64,000 bases of DNA, taken from Fasciolopsis buskii. Its lineage: Eukaryota; Platyhelminthes; Trematoda; Plagiorchiida; Fasciolidae. The notes under the pieces were generated by a model. That model did no database searches, was not told the DNA's origin, and saw only the letters and a program-made list of their open reading frames with translations. Location of the stretch: contig LUCM01004803.1 of NCBI GenBank assembly GCA_008360955.1, positions 1 to 64,000 of the forward strand, read 5' to 3'. Of the stretch, positions 37,701-50,995 are shown one piece after another. Numbering within the stretch: the stretch's first letter is position 1; each line of letters starts with the position of its first letter. The translations under genes were made by a program, and so were the position numbers.

Positions 37701-40700
37701 AAAAATATAGAAACGGATTAGCGTACTGCTAACCGTCGACTCCAAAAGTCGGATGTTCCTGCGAGTTTTTCGTGTTCGAGGGCCGCATACAGAGTATCTC
37801 CGAGGTAGAAGAAATGTCAGTGAAGCTGAAAGTCTCAGGCTTAACTCTGGGTCACGGCCTCGACTCCTGTATCCATGACACCGAAATGGGCTTTCAGTTA
37901 GATACAACAACTGACTCTTTATATTATCCTCGAAGACCGCAAAATATACTTTTTAAATGCTGTAAAAGCCTTCCGTTTTTGCTATCATTTGCCAAGTTTG
38001 TCACAAAATTAAAAGATCAATCTCTTCTACGATTAGTTTTGAGGAGTGCGGTGTACTTTTTCAGATGGAGTATCTGGCTAATTAGACACTGCCTCGGACA
38101 ACCAGCAAAGTCAAAATAAAAAGCAGTCTACAGTCAGCCAGCTAACGACATCACAGCTCAAATTCAGACCGAAATGACCTGCTTTTATGCCCATGGTACC
38201 TTCTTTTTGAATAAATATAAGCGGTCTTTGAGTTATTTCTATTCGGTACTGCTTTTACTTCGTTGAATCGACTATGGCTTTGAAATTTGCCTCGTTACTT
38301 GAGCAATCTATCTGTCCAATCTAGGCGTCGAATAGATTCTGTTTGTCTATTTTCAGGTGACTCCAAATTTGGTAGCATCTTTTCTTTGGATGGAGAACTT
38401 CGGTCTTTTGATGCATTGATCCATCTGCTCCGAGAATAGTCCTTACAAAAACATTCGAAGAAAATCAATCAATAGATATTTTTTGAAATGTTAACTAACC
38501 TTATCTTTGGAAATAAAAAACGAGTAGGGCAATTTGTGTAGTTAACACTTGGAGTGGTTACTAGCCCAGAATATGGGTAAAATAATATCTGCATTAATAT
38601 TTAACAGTAATTCATCGTTGTTCTAAGGTTACTTTCTTTGTTCTTCTTTGCTCTAGTAATTGTCAAGTATTGTAGACTGTAATAACTATTCGCTCCATTA
38701 TTCCTCTTTCAGGTCAGAGGGGGTTGGAACACCTGTGTCACATGTGTACACATCAAAAATGGTAAACGATTGGCTGATTGCTTTGAACTGCCGCTCTAGA
38801 TCACCCCTTCACTTTACATGTGTCTTGCTTATAACTTCATTCTTGCTATTGATACGCAAAGCTGGATGAGCCTTCGGCTTTCCTATCTTATTTGGCTGAT
38901 TTACTCCCCTGCTCTGAACATAATTTAACTTTGAAGTTATTATAAAATTGGTTGAGTAGGTTAGTACCTATTATTATAGACTTTATTCAGAGTGAACGGC
39001 AAGTGAACTCTAGGTTAACTAGACAAGAGGTAATTAGAATGTTAGATAACAACTGGTCTTGACCAGTACGATCATTTGTGTAACATGCTCCTTTATGTCC
39101 AAACGACCAGTCAGAACAGTACTGCGGATCACTTGGTACGAGTTGGCCAAGCGCACTATCATACGCTGTAACTTTTGTCGCGTGATATTGTCCACACTCG
39201 GCAAGGCGTCAGGGCATTGACCATGCTGAGAAGCAAAAAGCAAAATTTCGAAACAACCTCGTGGCAAGTAGGCAGACTAATGCATCCTTGATTTATCTTT
39301 CAATCTATTGGGCCACGTGAATCAAGACATTGCTGCAGAATAAACGTTACGGAAGAGTACATCAAGCTCTTAATCCATAAGATTGTTGAAAAGTGAAAAA
39401 AAAAGTTCGAAAATCATCAACAGCTAGGAATTCTGTTTTTTTCAAAGCCAGTCCAGGAAAAATCAACATTTCACCATCTGCACCTTGGAGCCGTCTGTCG
39501 AAGGCATTAAGTAAGCCGTCGAAATTTCATTTTACTCTTGCCTCGCCCAACCAGTGATAGCAGTTACCAACTTGACAGGCATCCTCCAACCTGAGAAATC
39601 CAGTTGCCGGTATGCAGATCCACATTACTGCACTTGTTCCCCTATGAGACACCTTTAGTATGTTATTTTTGACAATTGGCGGTTGTCCGTGTTCACATGG
39701 CTCTTGTCTGGTGATCACTTCGTCCATTGGTAGCCTCAATTATCTTGCATAAAAAATCAACAAATGTTCTCAAATAACTATCTGGCAGACTGTAATGTTG
39801 CCGACTGAAAACGGAAAGAAGAATGACTTGAACTGATGGTAAAAAACGATTTTCCTAATCGGTCAATGAACTTTTCGTTCACTTCGGTTGCTAACTTAAC
39901 GAAACCCTCTTCCTAGCTGAATTGTATGGGACTGATTGTGCTAAAATAATGTTTTTACAGTGGTCCTTATAGATCGTTTTGTCCAACAGTGAGTAGAATT
40001 GTGAACTTCATCCCCACTGTTCACCTCGGACCGTTCACCTTCGGTGAGATAATGTCATGGAAAAGTCTCTCCATGTTCAAGAAGTTTTTATCGGTAAAAC
40101 CATTTTTCTGATAAGTCAGAATTTTTCGGTTTGTTCTAGCTGAAATGCGTCAAGTTCTGAGTGTAAACAAGTCAACGCGATTGCCAGTTGTTCTTAATAT
40201 TTGCATCCTGAAACCTAGTACTAGTACTAGTAGTCTTTTCTCTTCATAAAAATATGCTTTTCATATATTACCGATCTCCTCGCTAATATTCAAAACCGGA
40301 AATATTTGGACTTAGAAAAAGCTTAATCGAAACAAGTGAAGTAACCCAGCTTTGATGATTTATTGACCTATCCAACTGGAAATGGAAGTCCACAGAAATT
40401 CCATTTATTCTGACGTGCACTTAGGCATGTTCGAACTTGATTTTGTGACTATAACGTTGCTTTCGAATAGTATATGTGAGTAAGAACTTCCTAGTAGTCA
40501 GAACAAAGCCACAGAAATAATGCGCATCACTCATTTATCCAACTCCCTTGGAACTTTCATCAATTAAACCGTCATCTCGATTCTTGGGAGTCCAATCTGT
40601 TGCCTTGATGTCAATCGCCAAGGAAGTATGTTCCTAAAGCGGTTTGCGACCAATTAATATTTTGTTAATGTTTAAACTGTGGCATCAAATTTGAGAAGTA

Positions 40701-43700
40701 AAAGAGCTGTGTGATGACTTTTATCTATCCAAATTTATGAAACTCCTGCCTTCCGTAATTTGATTTCGCAGTTCAAAAATTAGCAAATCTTTCATTGGTC
40801 GCAAACGACGTTATGTTAGTTACATTATTTTTGTCAATATTCCCAATAGCTTCTGGTTCCCGGGCGCAAAACTTTAAACACTTCACAGATGAACCAACCA
40901 AAAGATTGAGTTATTTACACTCATACTGATTTGTCCGCTGTCGCCGAAGAATTTCATGTAATTGACAGCACTTTCTTATGTTCTATTGTTTGTTCAAACA
41001 TGCACAAACGAATTTTTTCTTCACCTGAACTCAGTCGAATTTCCGCAATATGTTCTCTGTTTACAAACAAACTCCCAGTTAAACGTCTGGCAATTGTACT
41101 TTAACCCTTCGTTTCAAAGTTCATCTACGTTTCCCATTGGAATTGGGAACGGACGTGTTTCCCATCAGTTACGACAGACTGCACTTACTTTTTCAACCTT
41201 TTGCTCCATGATGAACCAAGATAGTGTGCGCATCTAAATGACTGCTTTAAATTCTGCCACAATATCTACTGTTCTACTGAGACATTTTAGGTTCAACCTG
41301 AGATGTTTTTGCTTGTCTACTAAAAACGATTTCTTCTTGTGAAAGAAAGGGCCAATGGATGGTTCGCTGCACACTGTAAAACGTCTCAATACTACGATCA
41401 GTGCGCTAAGTGTGGACATTCCTTTGCAGAAAAATCTGTCCAGAGATCCCATGTCACTGGATACCTTTCTTTCTACTTGTTGCTCCCAATTAGGTCATCC
41501 TGTTTAAGGAAGACCGGGTCCCGAGAACCCTATTCTAATTAAAAAACAAAACATTTTGTGGACTTGATTTTTTTCTTCCTTATTATTCAGTTCCTGTGCA
41601 TCTCACTTTGAGGCTTTATTGCCTTACCTGACTGTAAGAAACCTGCTAGAATAAGGCTAATTCAAATGAAATTAAATTACGAGTATCGATAATACAGCAC
41701 TGTTGAAATTGTGCCAGAATTGGCTTAGTATTGGCGCTTTAGCTGTTCTTCAGATTCGAGATCTCGTACTCAAATCATCGGATTCTATCTTTGACTTTCT
41801 TGATTATGCTGACGCCGATCAGTCGTTGTACCCTTACTCAGATCCTCCACGAAAAAGAGCGCGGACTTAAGTGTTCTGAATATCTTTTGTGAATATTTGT
41901 GAAACCCTATTCAGTTTACTTGTTTCAGCAAGAACTGGCCTTCGCTTTCCCCATTTACCTCAGGGAGTTTCCGGGGGATTATTATGTCTGCATTTCTTTC
42001 TCTCTCTAAGTTTGGAAGCACTTTATTTTCCCCAGTTTTAGCGTTTGCGATTGTGCTAATACATTTGTTTCTAGCTATGCTTAAAATGCTAAATGCCCTC
42101 TCAATCAGCTGCAAAATAATTTAAATGGACTGAGGTACCGATATTCTTCGTGCTCTCTGTTTCTCGTTGCTCTTAAATGTATACATATGTACATTATTCT
42201 TTGTGGTTACCGGCATTCATCTATCATCATTGATTTGCCACTGCTGGCAGATGACTATGAGCGCATCTGAAAACATTCTCCCGTCGGTTACTTTGGAATG
42301 AGTTTGGTACATAAACGTTCGTGGGCGAAGCATGTTGAATGTCCGTTCTGCAATGTGAGCAGACTGGTCTTTGTATCTCTTTGACTGAGAAAGCCCAAAA
42401 CATGGTATGCATTTGTTCCTAAGTTTGTTATTTCATTCATTCCCACCCTCTTACCCTACTTTTCACGGGATTTATTGGTCAAAAGTATTTTGATGCATGT
42501 GAAAGATTTTTAATCAGTCTGTTATCAGACGGTAACCGTTGTCTTCAAACGAAAACTGTCCAAGGAATTTTCTCATTCTTCAACATAATCTACATTCAGA
42601 CATTTTCCCTGTTGTGCCTCCACTTATGTGAACCCGTCTTATTCTTTACCTCGATAATTTACGCGTGCTCATCTCTAGTATTAGCATTTATGCATTTTAT
42701 CTCCTCACATTAATTTTTTTTATCAAACCAGCTATTTCACCGAAGCTTGTGCATTAATACTTGTTTCCATCCCCTTCAGGTTTTGTGTGTTCAGACCCAA
42801 AGCTCATCCACATCTAAAGGCATTTTTCGACTTGACTTAACTTGACTATGCTCCACCAGGTTTTGTTTCCTGTCAAATTATGGATATCTTGATTGAGCCG
42901 TTGTCAGTCTTTATCGACACGTCCATAAATATCAGTGCTTCATCGTCCTCCAGCGCCTTGGGAAACACTGCATCTGAGAGGTGGATTCACTGATGATGTC
43001 ACCTCGCTTGGTAATAAAAAAATTGTAATGGAATTGTCCTGCTCATAGATTAGAACAATCGAATGCCTGTTAAAATAGGCTGCAATTATCATCATTTTCC
43101 AAGTCTATTAAAAATTGGCGGGAAATAATATTCTTTGGATGTAGTAAACAAAACCTGGGTAGCTTTTCTGTCCGCAAAGCGAACGTGCACAGTAAACAAA
43201 ATGTTTTCTCTAGATTCGAAATGAACAATACTCGGTAGAAAGTTGATTCTTATCGAGAATTTTCCAAATGTTTCAATAAACCATTTTGTATTGCTTATTG
43301 ATTGAGTTCATCATTTTAGTGATTTTCTTGCTTTCGCTCTTTCTGCACTATATCTTTTGCGCTTATTGTTGAACATGCAATGGTTTGTAGCACAACCTAT
43401 CGTATGACGACTGGTTCTTGAAGAAATTAGCCTCATTTCACTTATGCAAGTGAACTACTTTTGTCCATTTCATTATACCAAACGGTAGTCAACAAAACAA
43501 TAATGTTACAGAAGAAGCTACCGAGCATTCGATTAACATGAATCCCAATGAATGTCGGGTAAAAACGTCGTGAATTTCATTGCAAACAATGCACAAAGGC
43601 GACTACCGTAATTGGCTAATAATGTCCAGTTACTTTTTGATTGGTATCCAGTTCTACTTACTTTTTATGCAAAACGTTCAAATATCCGCCAAATTTAAGT

Positions 43701-45472
43701 TGATTGAACCGTGCATCGTGCTTCAGAAAACCGGTCGAATCATCGAAGCGGACTTGCCGTCACAGTCCAGATTATATCTTCAAAAATTAAATTGCCTTCA
43801 AAAAGCGGCATAGCTGACTGATGAAATGTAGTAACCACGGCGGTATTTTCTTTAGAGAAGCACCGTAAAACAGTAACTTTTCTAAAATGTCACAAATGAT
43901 TCAGACCAGTACGGTTGCTTTAGGGTCCCATGAGGTGATTGAGTATGTGTAATTCATTCAAAATAATTACGCAAGTACATACCTTGACTCGTGTGATCAT
44001 TGGAATCAGGTATGAAAAAGCCGAGATGTAATGTTCTACAGTACGTTCTGCAGCATAGAAACAATGATGGATGTAAGGAACGTCTCTCTCTCTCTTCAGC
44101 TATGAACTTCGGGTCCATTTCTTATGAGGGCATCTCCTTCCACTTATCAGTGCTTCCAATAGATGAGATCAAATAAATGTAGGCATTGTTTAAGTTGAAG
44201 GACAAATCTATAAGAGACGAGGAAAATGAACCAGTCAGCATAATGGATTCAATTTTCTGGTTTAACCAGTAGAAGGTATTTTACTTTTCAAATCCAAATC
44301 GCTCATGTTCAGTCAGTCTTGATGTGAGTCGACATATTCAAGCCCTTTGGAATACTTTATCCACTTATATGATTTTACTGTGTAGACCTATCAATGTGCG
44401 GTAAATCTGAAATAAAATTAGTTTCCTTAAAAGTATAACAGCCGAAGGTTCCCGACGAATTCCCGTTGTGAAAATTGCGGCAAAATATAACTTAGGTGGT
44501 GTTTAAGCTATCGCCTATTTAGTGTGACAGGCAGGCCACTGGCCACCATACTAGTTGCTGCTGATCGACTATGTCTTTCGGGCTTCGTTTATTATCGGTT
44601 GTTGTGTCTGACATGCTGTCTTTCTGGAGAGCATTGTTTTTACTCTACACTGGGCACTTTATGATTTGCACAACGGCAACTGATGACAGTTACAAACTTC
44701 TTCACTTTATCGGAATCTATGAATGCAGTTATTTTTACCAGATCTTATTGAATGCATCACGGCTATTTTAAGAAAGTGCATCCGAATCACAAAATTCCTG
44801 GAGCCGTTTTACTGATCACTTTCTGTCTGCCGGCTGGGCACACTAGAAGTTCGATCGGAGATGGGCAACTTTCGCAAATATGTCGGAATCACTCAGGAGC
44901 ATTTCATGATTGTTTCCTTGTTGTGCAAACTAGCATAGTTTCTGTTCCTCTCAGTATGAATTAATTATTTCCAATCCTGTTGTCAAAGATTAGTGGGCTA
45001 CTATGCCGACTACGTACAATTTGTATTAGGTGTTTTCTTCCACAGACATCGAAATCCAACCTCTCAACTTTGTTCTTTAAGAGTGATTACAAAGTTTTTC
45101 ATTTAAAAACGGAATCATCAAAACAGATCTAACTGGAATGCTTCTCTAAATGTTTTCATTTACATTATCTAACCAACACTACTTGTTTCGACTCGTCTTC
45201 TTCCAAATTACCTTTTGCACGAGACATTACACGTTTCTTCTTTACTCTATGGAGTATTTCTAAAGCTTTCAAGTAAAAAGGTGTATTTCGATTAATTCAT
45301 CATCAGTGGTCAATGATCTATGAAAAACCACAAAATTTTCCTAGTGCCCTTTCATTCGTGCAAGGATTTCTTTTCTTTTATTTGTTACTTCGTTTATTTT
45401 TGAAATACCAACGTACATCATTTTTCAGGAAGGAGGCCGCGGCCAACAAAAGGCTGCCAGGTAGAGAAGTTG
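31740..45472. other. Long intergenic stretch, no gene recognised
   Basis: No gene could be supported in nearly 14 kb. All open frames are under 120 codons and none has a recognisable domain. The longest, 37772-38119 (+, 115 codons), has no motif or splice context. A CTAGTACTAGTACTAG palindrome lies at 40215-40230. The frame at 41339-41542 contains CAKCG and a later His that resemble half a C2H2 finger, but the second His is missing. Confidence 0.5.
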
Positions 45473-45549
45473 ACCGGCGGTAGGAGGATTTGGACCTGCG
45501 ACCTTTACATCCAAAGTCCAGGACCTCATCCGTTTGGCCATCGCCGGCC
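45473..45549 (-). repeat. tRNA-derived SINE head or tRNA pseudogene
   Basis: On the minus strand, GCCGGCG (from 45549) is followed by GATGGCCAAACGG, a good pol III A box, then after about 30 bases GCAGGTCCAAATCC, a good B box. CGCCGGT (ending 45473) closes a seven-pair acceptor-like stem with one G-T pair. Two extra bases lie between the T-arm and the acceptor stem, so it is not a canonical tRNA. C+G-rich sequence continues to about 45425 and may be the SINE body. The open frames on both strands here (45425-45778 minus, 45534-45827 plus) overlap it and are not supported as genes. Confidence 0.5.
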
Positions 45550-48500
45550 GAGAAGATTGCTCATTCATTTTGTCTGAAAGTGAACTTGAGCTCGAGGTGA
45601 ACAATTGTGAGTCAGAAACCATGACCATAAGATCACGTGGACTGTTTCCAAACGGTTCGGTTGTACTTCGCCACCATGATGCGTCACCGAGCCAATTCTG
45701 CTCAGTGAAAACACATTTTCCACGGCCATGGATAACACTGGAGAGCGAAGAAGAAATGGGTGATCTGGATATTTTCATAACTCAACAAGAGAACTACTAT
45801 CACGTGAGATTCTTTTCCCCTCGGTAGCCCCATTTTTTGGTTTTACTTATCAGCTGGGCAGAGAAAACAATGTATTTCTCAATGAGGAAAAAATCTGACG
45901 TTCACCAATTCCAATGTCCAATATTTGTCCGGAGACTCTAATAAATTCCATGAAGAAGAAAATTATTGCACTACTTAACTATAAAAATTATGCGGCTAGT
46001 CTGTAAATGCCGATTTTTGTAAAGCCATTAAGGCGATGAATGACACGATTTGACATTTCGATAAAATGGACGTCAAACAACTAGTATGAGAACAACCCAA
46101 GGTGAAACTGATAATGAATTCAGACTAAATACAATCGCTTTCTCCATCGTCGAGAAAAAACAGATGAAGGATTAACATCGCTAAGATACATAGGAGTTTT
46201 GAGTGATCAATAATGCTTGCATGCTGGATTGAGTTTAATTTTTAAAATGGCTCACCTTACCCCCAATTTGTTCTGGCTTTGTCTGCTACGGTACAATCTG
46301 CTCAGAACAGAAATATAGAGCCAGTAACAGGAAAACAAACCGCCAAATGAAGATTTGAACTACCGCACAGAAAAGGAAAGATTTCAAATGTCAGAGAGTC
46401 AGCGACTGCGGTACTGATCCACATCGTCTATAATTCTCCAATCACCCACTGAAAGATGCCGTGGACCTGTCCGTACGTGAGCAACTGAGATTTTGCGGGT
46501 GGACCAATTGGCCCGAAATATATACAATATACAGTTATACGACAAACTCGTTTTGTAATGTGCAGACGTGATGAGACAACTAAAGTTGTTCATTTTATTG
46601 TGGCGGATGAAAACCGGAAAATGGGCTAGCGAATGCCATTTATTTATTACCTTTTTATCCGACGACTGCTGCTTCTGCGTGAGCATATAGTGATATAACC
46701 TTATAAAAAATCTGTCTGTGTTTATACAGTTAAAAATATGCTCAGTAGGCTGATTGACACTGTTCAATTTCGGTCTTCTAAACCAATTTTCCAGCCCACA
46801 ATCAACCTAGAACCATGTAAGTTCTTTAATATTTACTGCTTCAAGCGGTAGATAGATGTCAGCAAAATTTTACTTTCAGTCATATTTGAATCAGGCTATG
46901 CGAAATGCAAAGTTTCCGCTGTCTCCGCTGTCCATTAACATGATCAGCTTTTGCTGTGTTATTTTTCCATTAATTGGATTTTAGTAGCAAAACCTGGTCC
47001 GACCAATGGTTGTAATGAATACTATTTAAGAATTCCAGAATGTTTCAAATCATAATTAATCACTAGTCGGGCCTTTTGAAAGTGACTTGCATAGATTAGT
47101 TTTCTGCTTTTCTTTCCCGCTTGGCGTCGATGTGGGAACGATGTCACATGACCACATAGTTGGTCGGTTGGTTACTTACATGGAATGTAATAGCGAACCA
47201 GGCAGCATCGGCGGGGTCTTTTTTAGGCGGGGTCGCAAGAAGTGTCTACAAGAATGGATGAAACTGCCAAGCGTCTAACCACCAAACTAATTTGCCATTC
47301 TGCTTAGCCTATGGGTTTACTAGCCTATTTACTAATTGTCTTGTAAAATTATTTTTAACTACGTGCACATAATTAGCGTGTGTCAAAGTTGTTGGACTGG
47401 TCTGCGAAATACACTTTTATGGTTGGGCAGTATAATTGCATCATTCGAAAAGAAAGAAATAAGGATAAAGAGCTTGGGAAACCTTCCGCTGGAAATATTC
47501 GTTAAGGTTTTCTGGACTTTTTGGAAAATTTGACATGTTTCCCTGTTGTTTCATGTAAAAATCACTTTTTGTGGGTTTTCTGCCAAAGTGTCTAATATCA
47601 GCGATTTCCACGCAGTCACTGATGCACGCTGTCTTTTGAAAACCCTAGTTCTGTCTCCTAAATGGTGTAACCGGCATTCGTCACCGGAGGAACAGTCTGC
47701 TGATATGTCTAGAGCGTGAAACATATCTAGTCTGCTTCAGCACGAAGCAGAACAGTAGTCTGGATTTTATTTAAAAATCTGTTTAGCGCATTTCAACAGT
47801 AAAAGCTTACTAGTGTCCTGTTTTGAAGCGATGCAGATCAAAATATGCTAGCTTCACAAACACATTTATACTGTTACTAGAATCAACATCATGTGTAGTA
47901 CCCTGAACGGAAAGGGTCTCAAACAGATGAACAAAATTGACCCAGTTGTGGGTCTAATGACTGTTGGATTTTCCCAGAGCATTGTTTCAGCTTTATTTAA
48001 GAATCTGCAGTTCCCGCGCTCATCGCATTTTTGGAAGAGGATCCAACAGCAGTACTGACCCAGGGGTACGATTAACACTGACGACCAAAAACGGGAATAA
48101 AGTTGTCAACTATGACCTCTGCTGACGACGCTGCTATTTGCACATCTGGTGCAACTTGACACACCAAATGTCACGTCTTTTTTTCTAGTTTAGGTCGAAG
48201 CCCATTTGAATTGGATGGCTCAGCAAATCAGTGGATGCATGAAACATACTTGGCAAACCTTAGTGACACTATTTTAGGAAGGAAATCAGAAATTATGTTC
48301 ATGGAAAGCTTCGCTTCACAATATCGCTGTCGCTGTCCACGTTGTCATTACTTTGGTGGCACTTGTTAGTCCAGATTAACTAAATGTGTAAACTTTGTTC
48401 ACAAACCAAAGCAACTAGACCAGCGTGTCTCTCACTCTCCGATGGACTAGGCAACAGAATTTGTAGGCTATGGAATAGGATGTATGAAGGATTTTTCAAA

Positions 48501-50715
48501 ACGGCGTAACATTGCCTTGGTAATTCCATCTAAGGGTATTCAAAGCTTCAGAGAGGTAGAATCCAAGAATGGAAGGAAAACTGCACTCGGTTCAGAAAAA
48601 CGAATGGTTGTTCAATTGCCCGGAAATATTAAATTCATTTCAAGTCACAATTAACCAAATTCCTGGAAGTCTGCATTATTTCCGGTAATAGTTGCATTGG
48701 TTGAGTTGGTGAAACCGAAATCCAGATGTTCATGACATCCGGAAATGGACACCCAATAAAGTTGAACTAAATTGCGCAGGAGTGAATCACATTTTTCACA
48801 AGTTATTGGTATTTTTGTAGTAAACTTCAATCGACTTTATGTTTTCGTTTGTCAAGGTCTCTTAGTCTGACGCCTTCAGTTGGTCGCCTCAGCTCTAGCA
48901 ATCCTAGTCGAGCCTGGACAGTCAAACAGCCTCTGGTCGCTCAACACGACAGTTCTTGTTTATCGCTTATGACCAAGTAGTCTAAATAGGCCCACATAGA
49001 GTAGGGTTCATTAGCTAATTTCTACCTAACGGGAGCACTGCCCATTCGTTGGCTCTCCTAATGAATTCCCCTTGCCGCTCCTTTCTTAGCTCGTTGCAAA
49101 TCAGACCGCTTTCTGCCAGTCGGCAGACCAGAGAGCCCGGCTGACCATGTACTTTTACTTGGGGTTGCTGTCAGCCCGATTACTAGTCCATGTGTCAGTT
49201 GACGTCAGAGCAGTTTGGCCGTCAGTTCTGTTCTTCTGGTTATGGTCGTACTTCCTCTCTGTATGACTAATACTATGCTTTTGGGACTCGACTTTAGCCT
49301 TCCCATACACTGTGTGCCTGATGGCGAATGAAGCGGTTCCAGGACTAGTATATTTATTTGAGGAAAAATTAAATTCATCACACTGTTCCGAATATAATTC
49401 ACCACCGTTCTGAGGAATCACCATGGGCGACCAATGATTAAGTTGCGTATATATAAATACTAGCCATTGTGGTTCACCATTTTCGTAACCGGATTGATTG
49501 GCTCAGTTCCTTGATGCCGATATAAGAAATGTGACTTAGCAATTTTCCATGGGTATTAAATCAAAGCACCCCCAGAACTGCACAGGAAATATCACCAAAC
49601 AACCATTACTGTCAATTCCGTCAACCTGCAGAATTTTTTGTGTTCATTTGCACGCTACCACACATTTCGGATCTAGGGAGCAGACTGTCGTAAAAATGAC
49701 CGGCTTTTCATGGGAACTGCAACAGTCCGACTGGGACATGGAGTCTGGGAGGGTATGCAAAATGGTCTGAAACTGGTGCGAGGTGAAATCAACAGACGTA
49801 GGTGACAATCAAATTCCGGATTGACCAGCACCGACCCACCAACTTAGATTAAGTGCCCCAGAGAGAAGTGGAACGCCACAAGACAAGATTTGTTCGGCCC
49901 ATGTGAATTGTCTAATCGTAATTGCCAGTATCAACAATTCGATAGAGGCTTTGTGTTGTCCTCACTCTTTTTGGGGTAGCCATCAGTAATTTCCTGATAG
50001 TTCAGTCGCATTTCATTGGTAAGTGGGACAAATGGAGAGAAAAAGAAAGCAAAATGAGTATAATTCACGGTTGCATTTCAATGGGAGTTGGCCGGATAAT
50101 AGCTATTCCCACTAAAATATTCTCTTACGTTCCACCTAGACCAGTAAAATTTCTGTCATTTATCATGCTGACCACTTACCTAGCTCAGATATGAAAAATT
50201 GAGTTGAAGTGTATAAGAACTCCTAAATTAAACACAGGGTCCTTGCTAGTTAATGGATAATTTCAGGTTCAGCTATTTGAAAACAAACATCAATTTAAGG
50301 GGATATTTAACCTATTTTGTGTCATGCAACACAGAACATGAAAAGATGTATAATCTTTATACAGAAGACTTTGCTGCCGTCATGCTTATTTCTTGTTATG
50401 CTTCCGTAAATACTTCAATCTGAACACTAGGGTGCTAGACTGTGTAGCCAAAGGATGACTGCAGCTCCGGAGAGCACGGTGACCTTAATTTGGAACTCCC
50501 GAGGTAATCCCTTTCAAAACAGAACTAAAAAAATATGAGGGACATCTAATGGGATCCTGAACAACTCCGAGGACGAGTACTAATAAGAAATAAGCGGTTA
50601 ATTAACTTTCATTCCCGACTTCAGGTAGATAGAGCAAGTGTCTCAAACTGCTTTCAACCTGATGTGTGCGGCACTAAAAACTCAAACATTATCGTAAATT
50701 ATGGTTGTTATACCC
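45550..50715. other. Intergenic stretch, no gene recognised
   Basis: Unrecognised open frames only; the longest is 46399-46767 (-, 122 codons). A moderately G+C-rich patch at about 48880-49160, next to the minus-strand frame 49155-49424, looks like part of a dispersed repeat, but no family could be named. Confidence 0.45.
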
Positions 50716-50995
50716 TGTGTTGGGCAACAGAGCGGACATTACTCCCTGGACCGGGCACCAGTCACTGAGCGACTACCAGGTGCAATCCAGTTCATCTAAT
50801 GAGACCATTCCCTCTTGTCCCAGAATCTTGTCAGTGTGTGTTTGTACTTCAGTACCGAAGATGACGAGAGCGTAAACACATGAGGAGGTCGAAGGTGCGA
50901 CAAGGGACCAGTTGCAGTCCTCCTCTTTTGTTACCAGAGCCAATAAACTGAGCCTTATCTGAATGTCCGCCCGCATAAATCATTTTCCCAACACA
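50716..50995 (+). mobile_element. Possible solo LTR or fold-back element (280 bp)
   Basis: The segment starts with TGTGTTGGG and ends with CCCAACACA, perfect 9-bp inverted ends of the TG...CA type seen in LTRs. A second inverted pair lies inside: GCGGACATT (50732-50740) and AATGTCCGC (50962-50970). AATAAA at 50942 would be a poly(A) signal about 50 bases from the right end, as in an LTR on the plus strand. No target-site duplication is visible in the flanks, and no retroviral-type coding sequence adjoins it, so an old solo LTR or a non-autonomous fold-back element are both possible. Confidence 0.45.

Noticed and set aside
41339..41542. Possible C2H2 zinc finger (CAKCG ... SH)
   Set aside because: The second zinc-binding His is missing, only one partial finger exists, and there is no splice or gene context.
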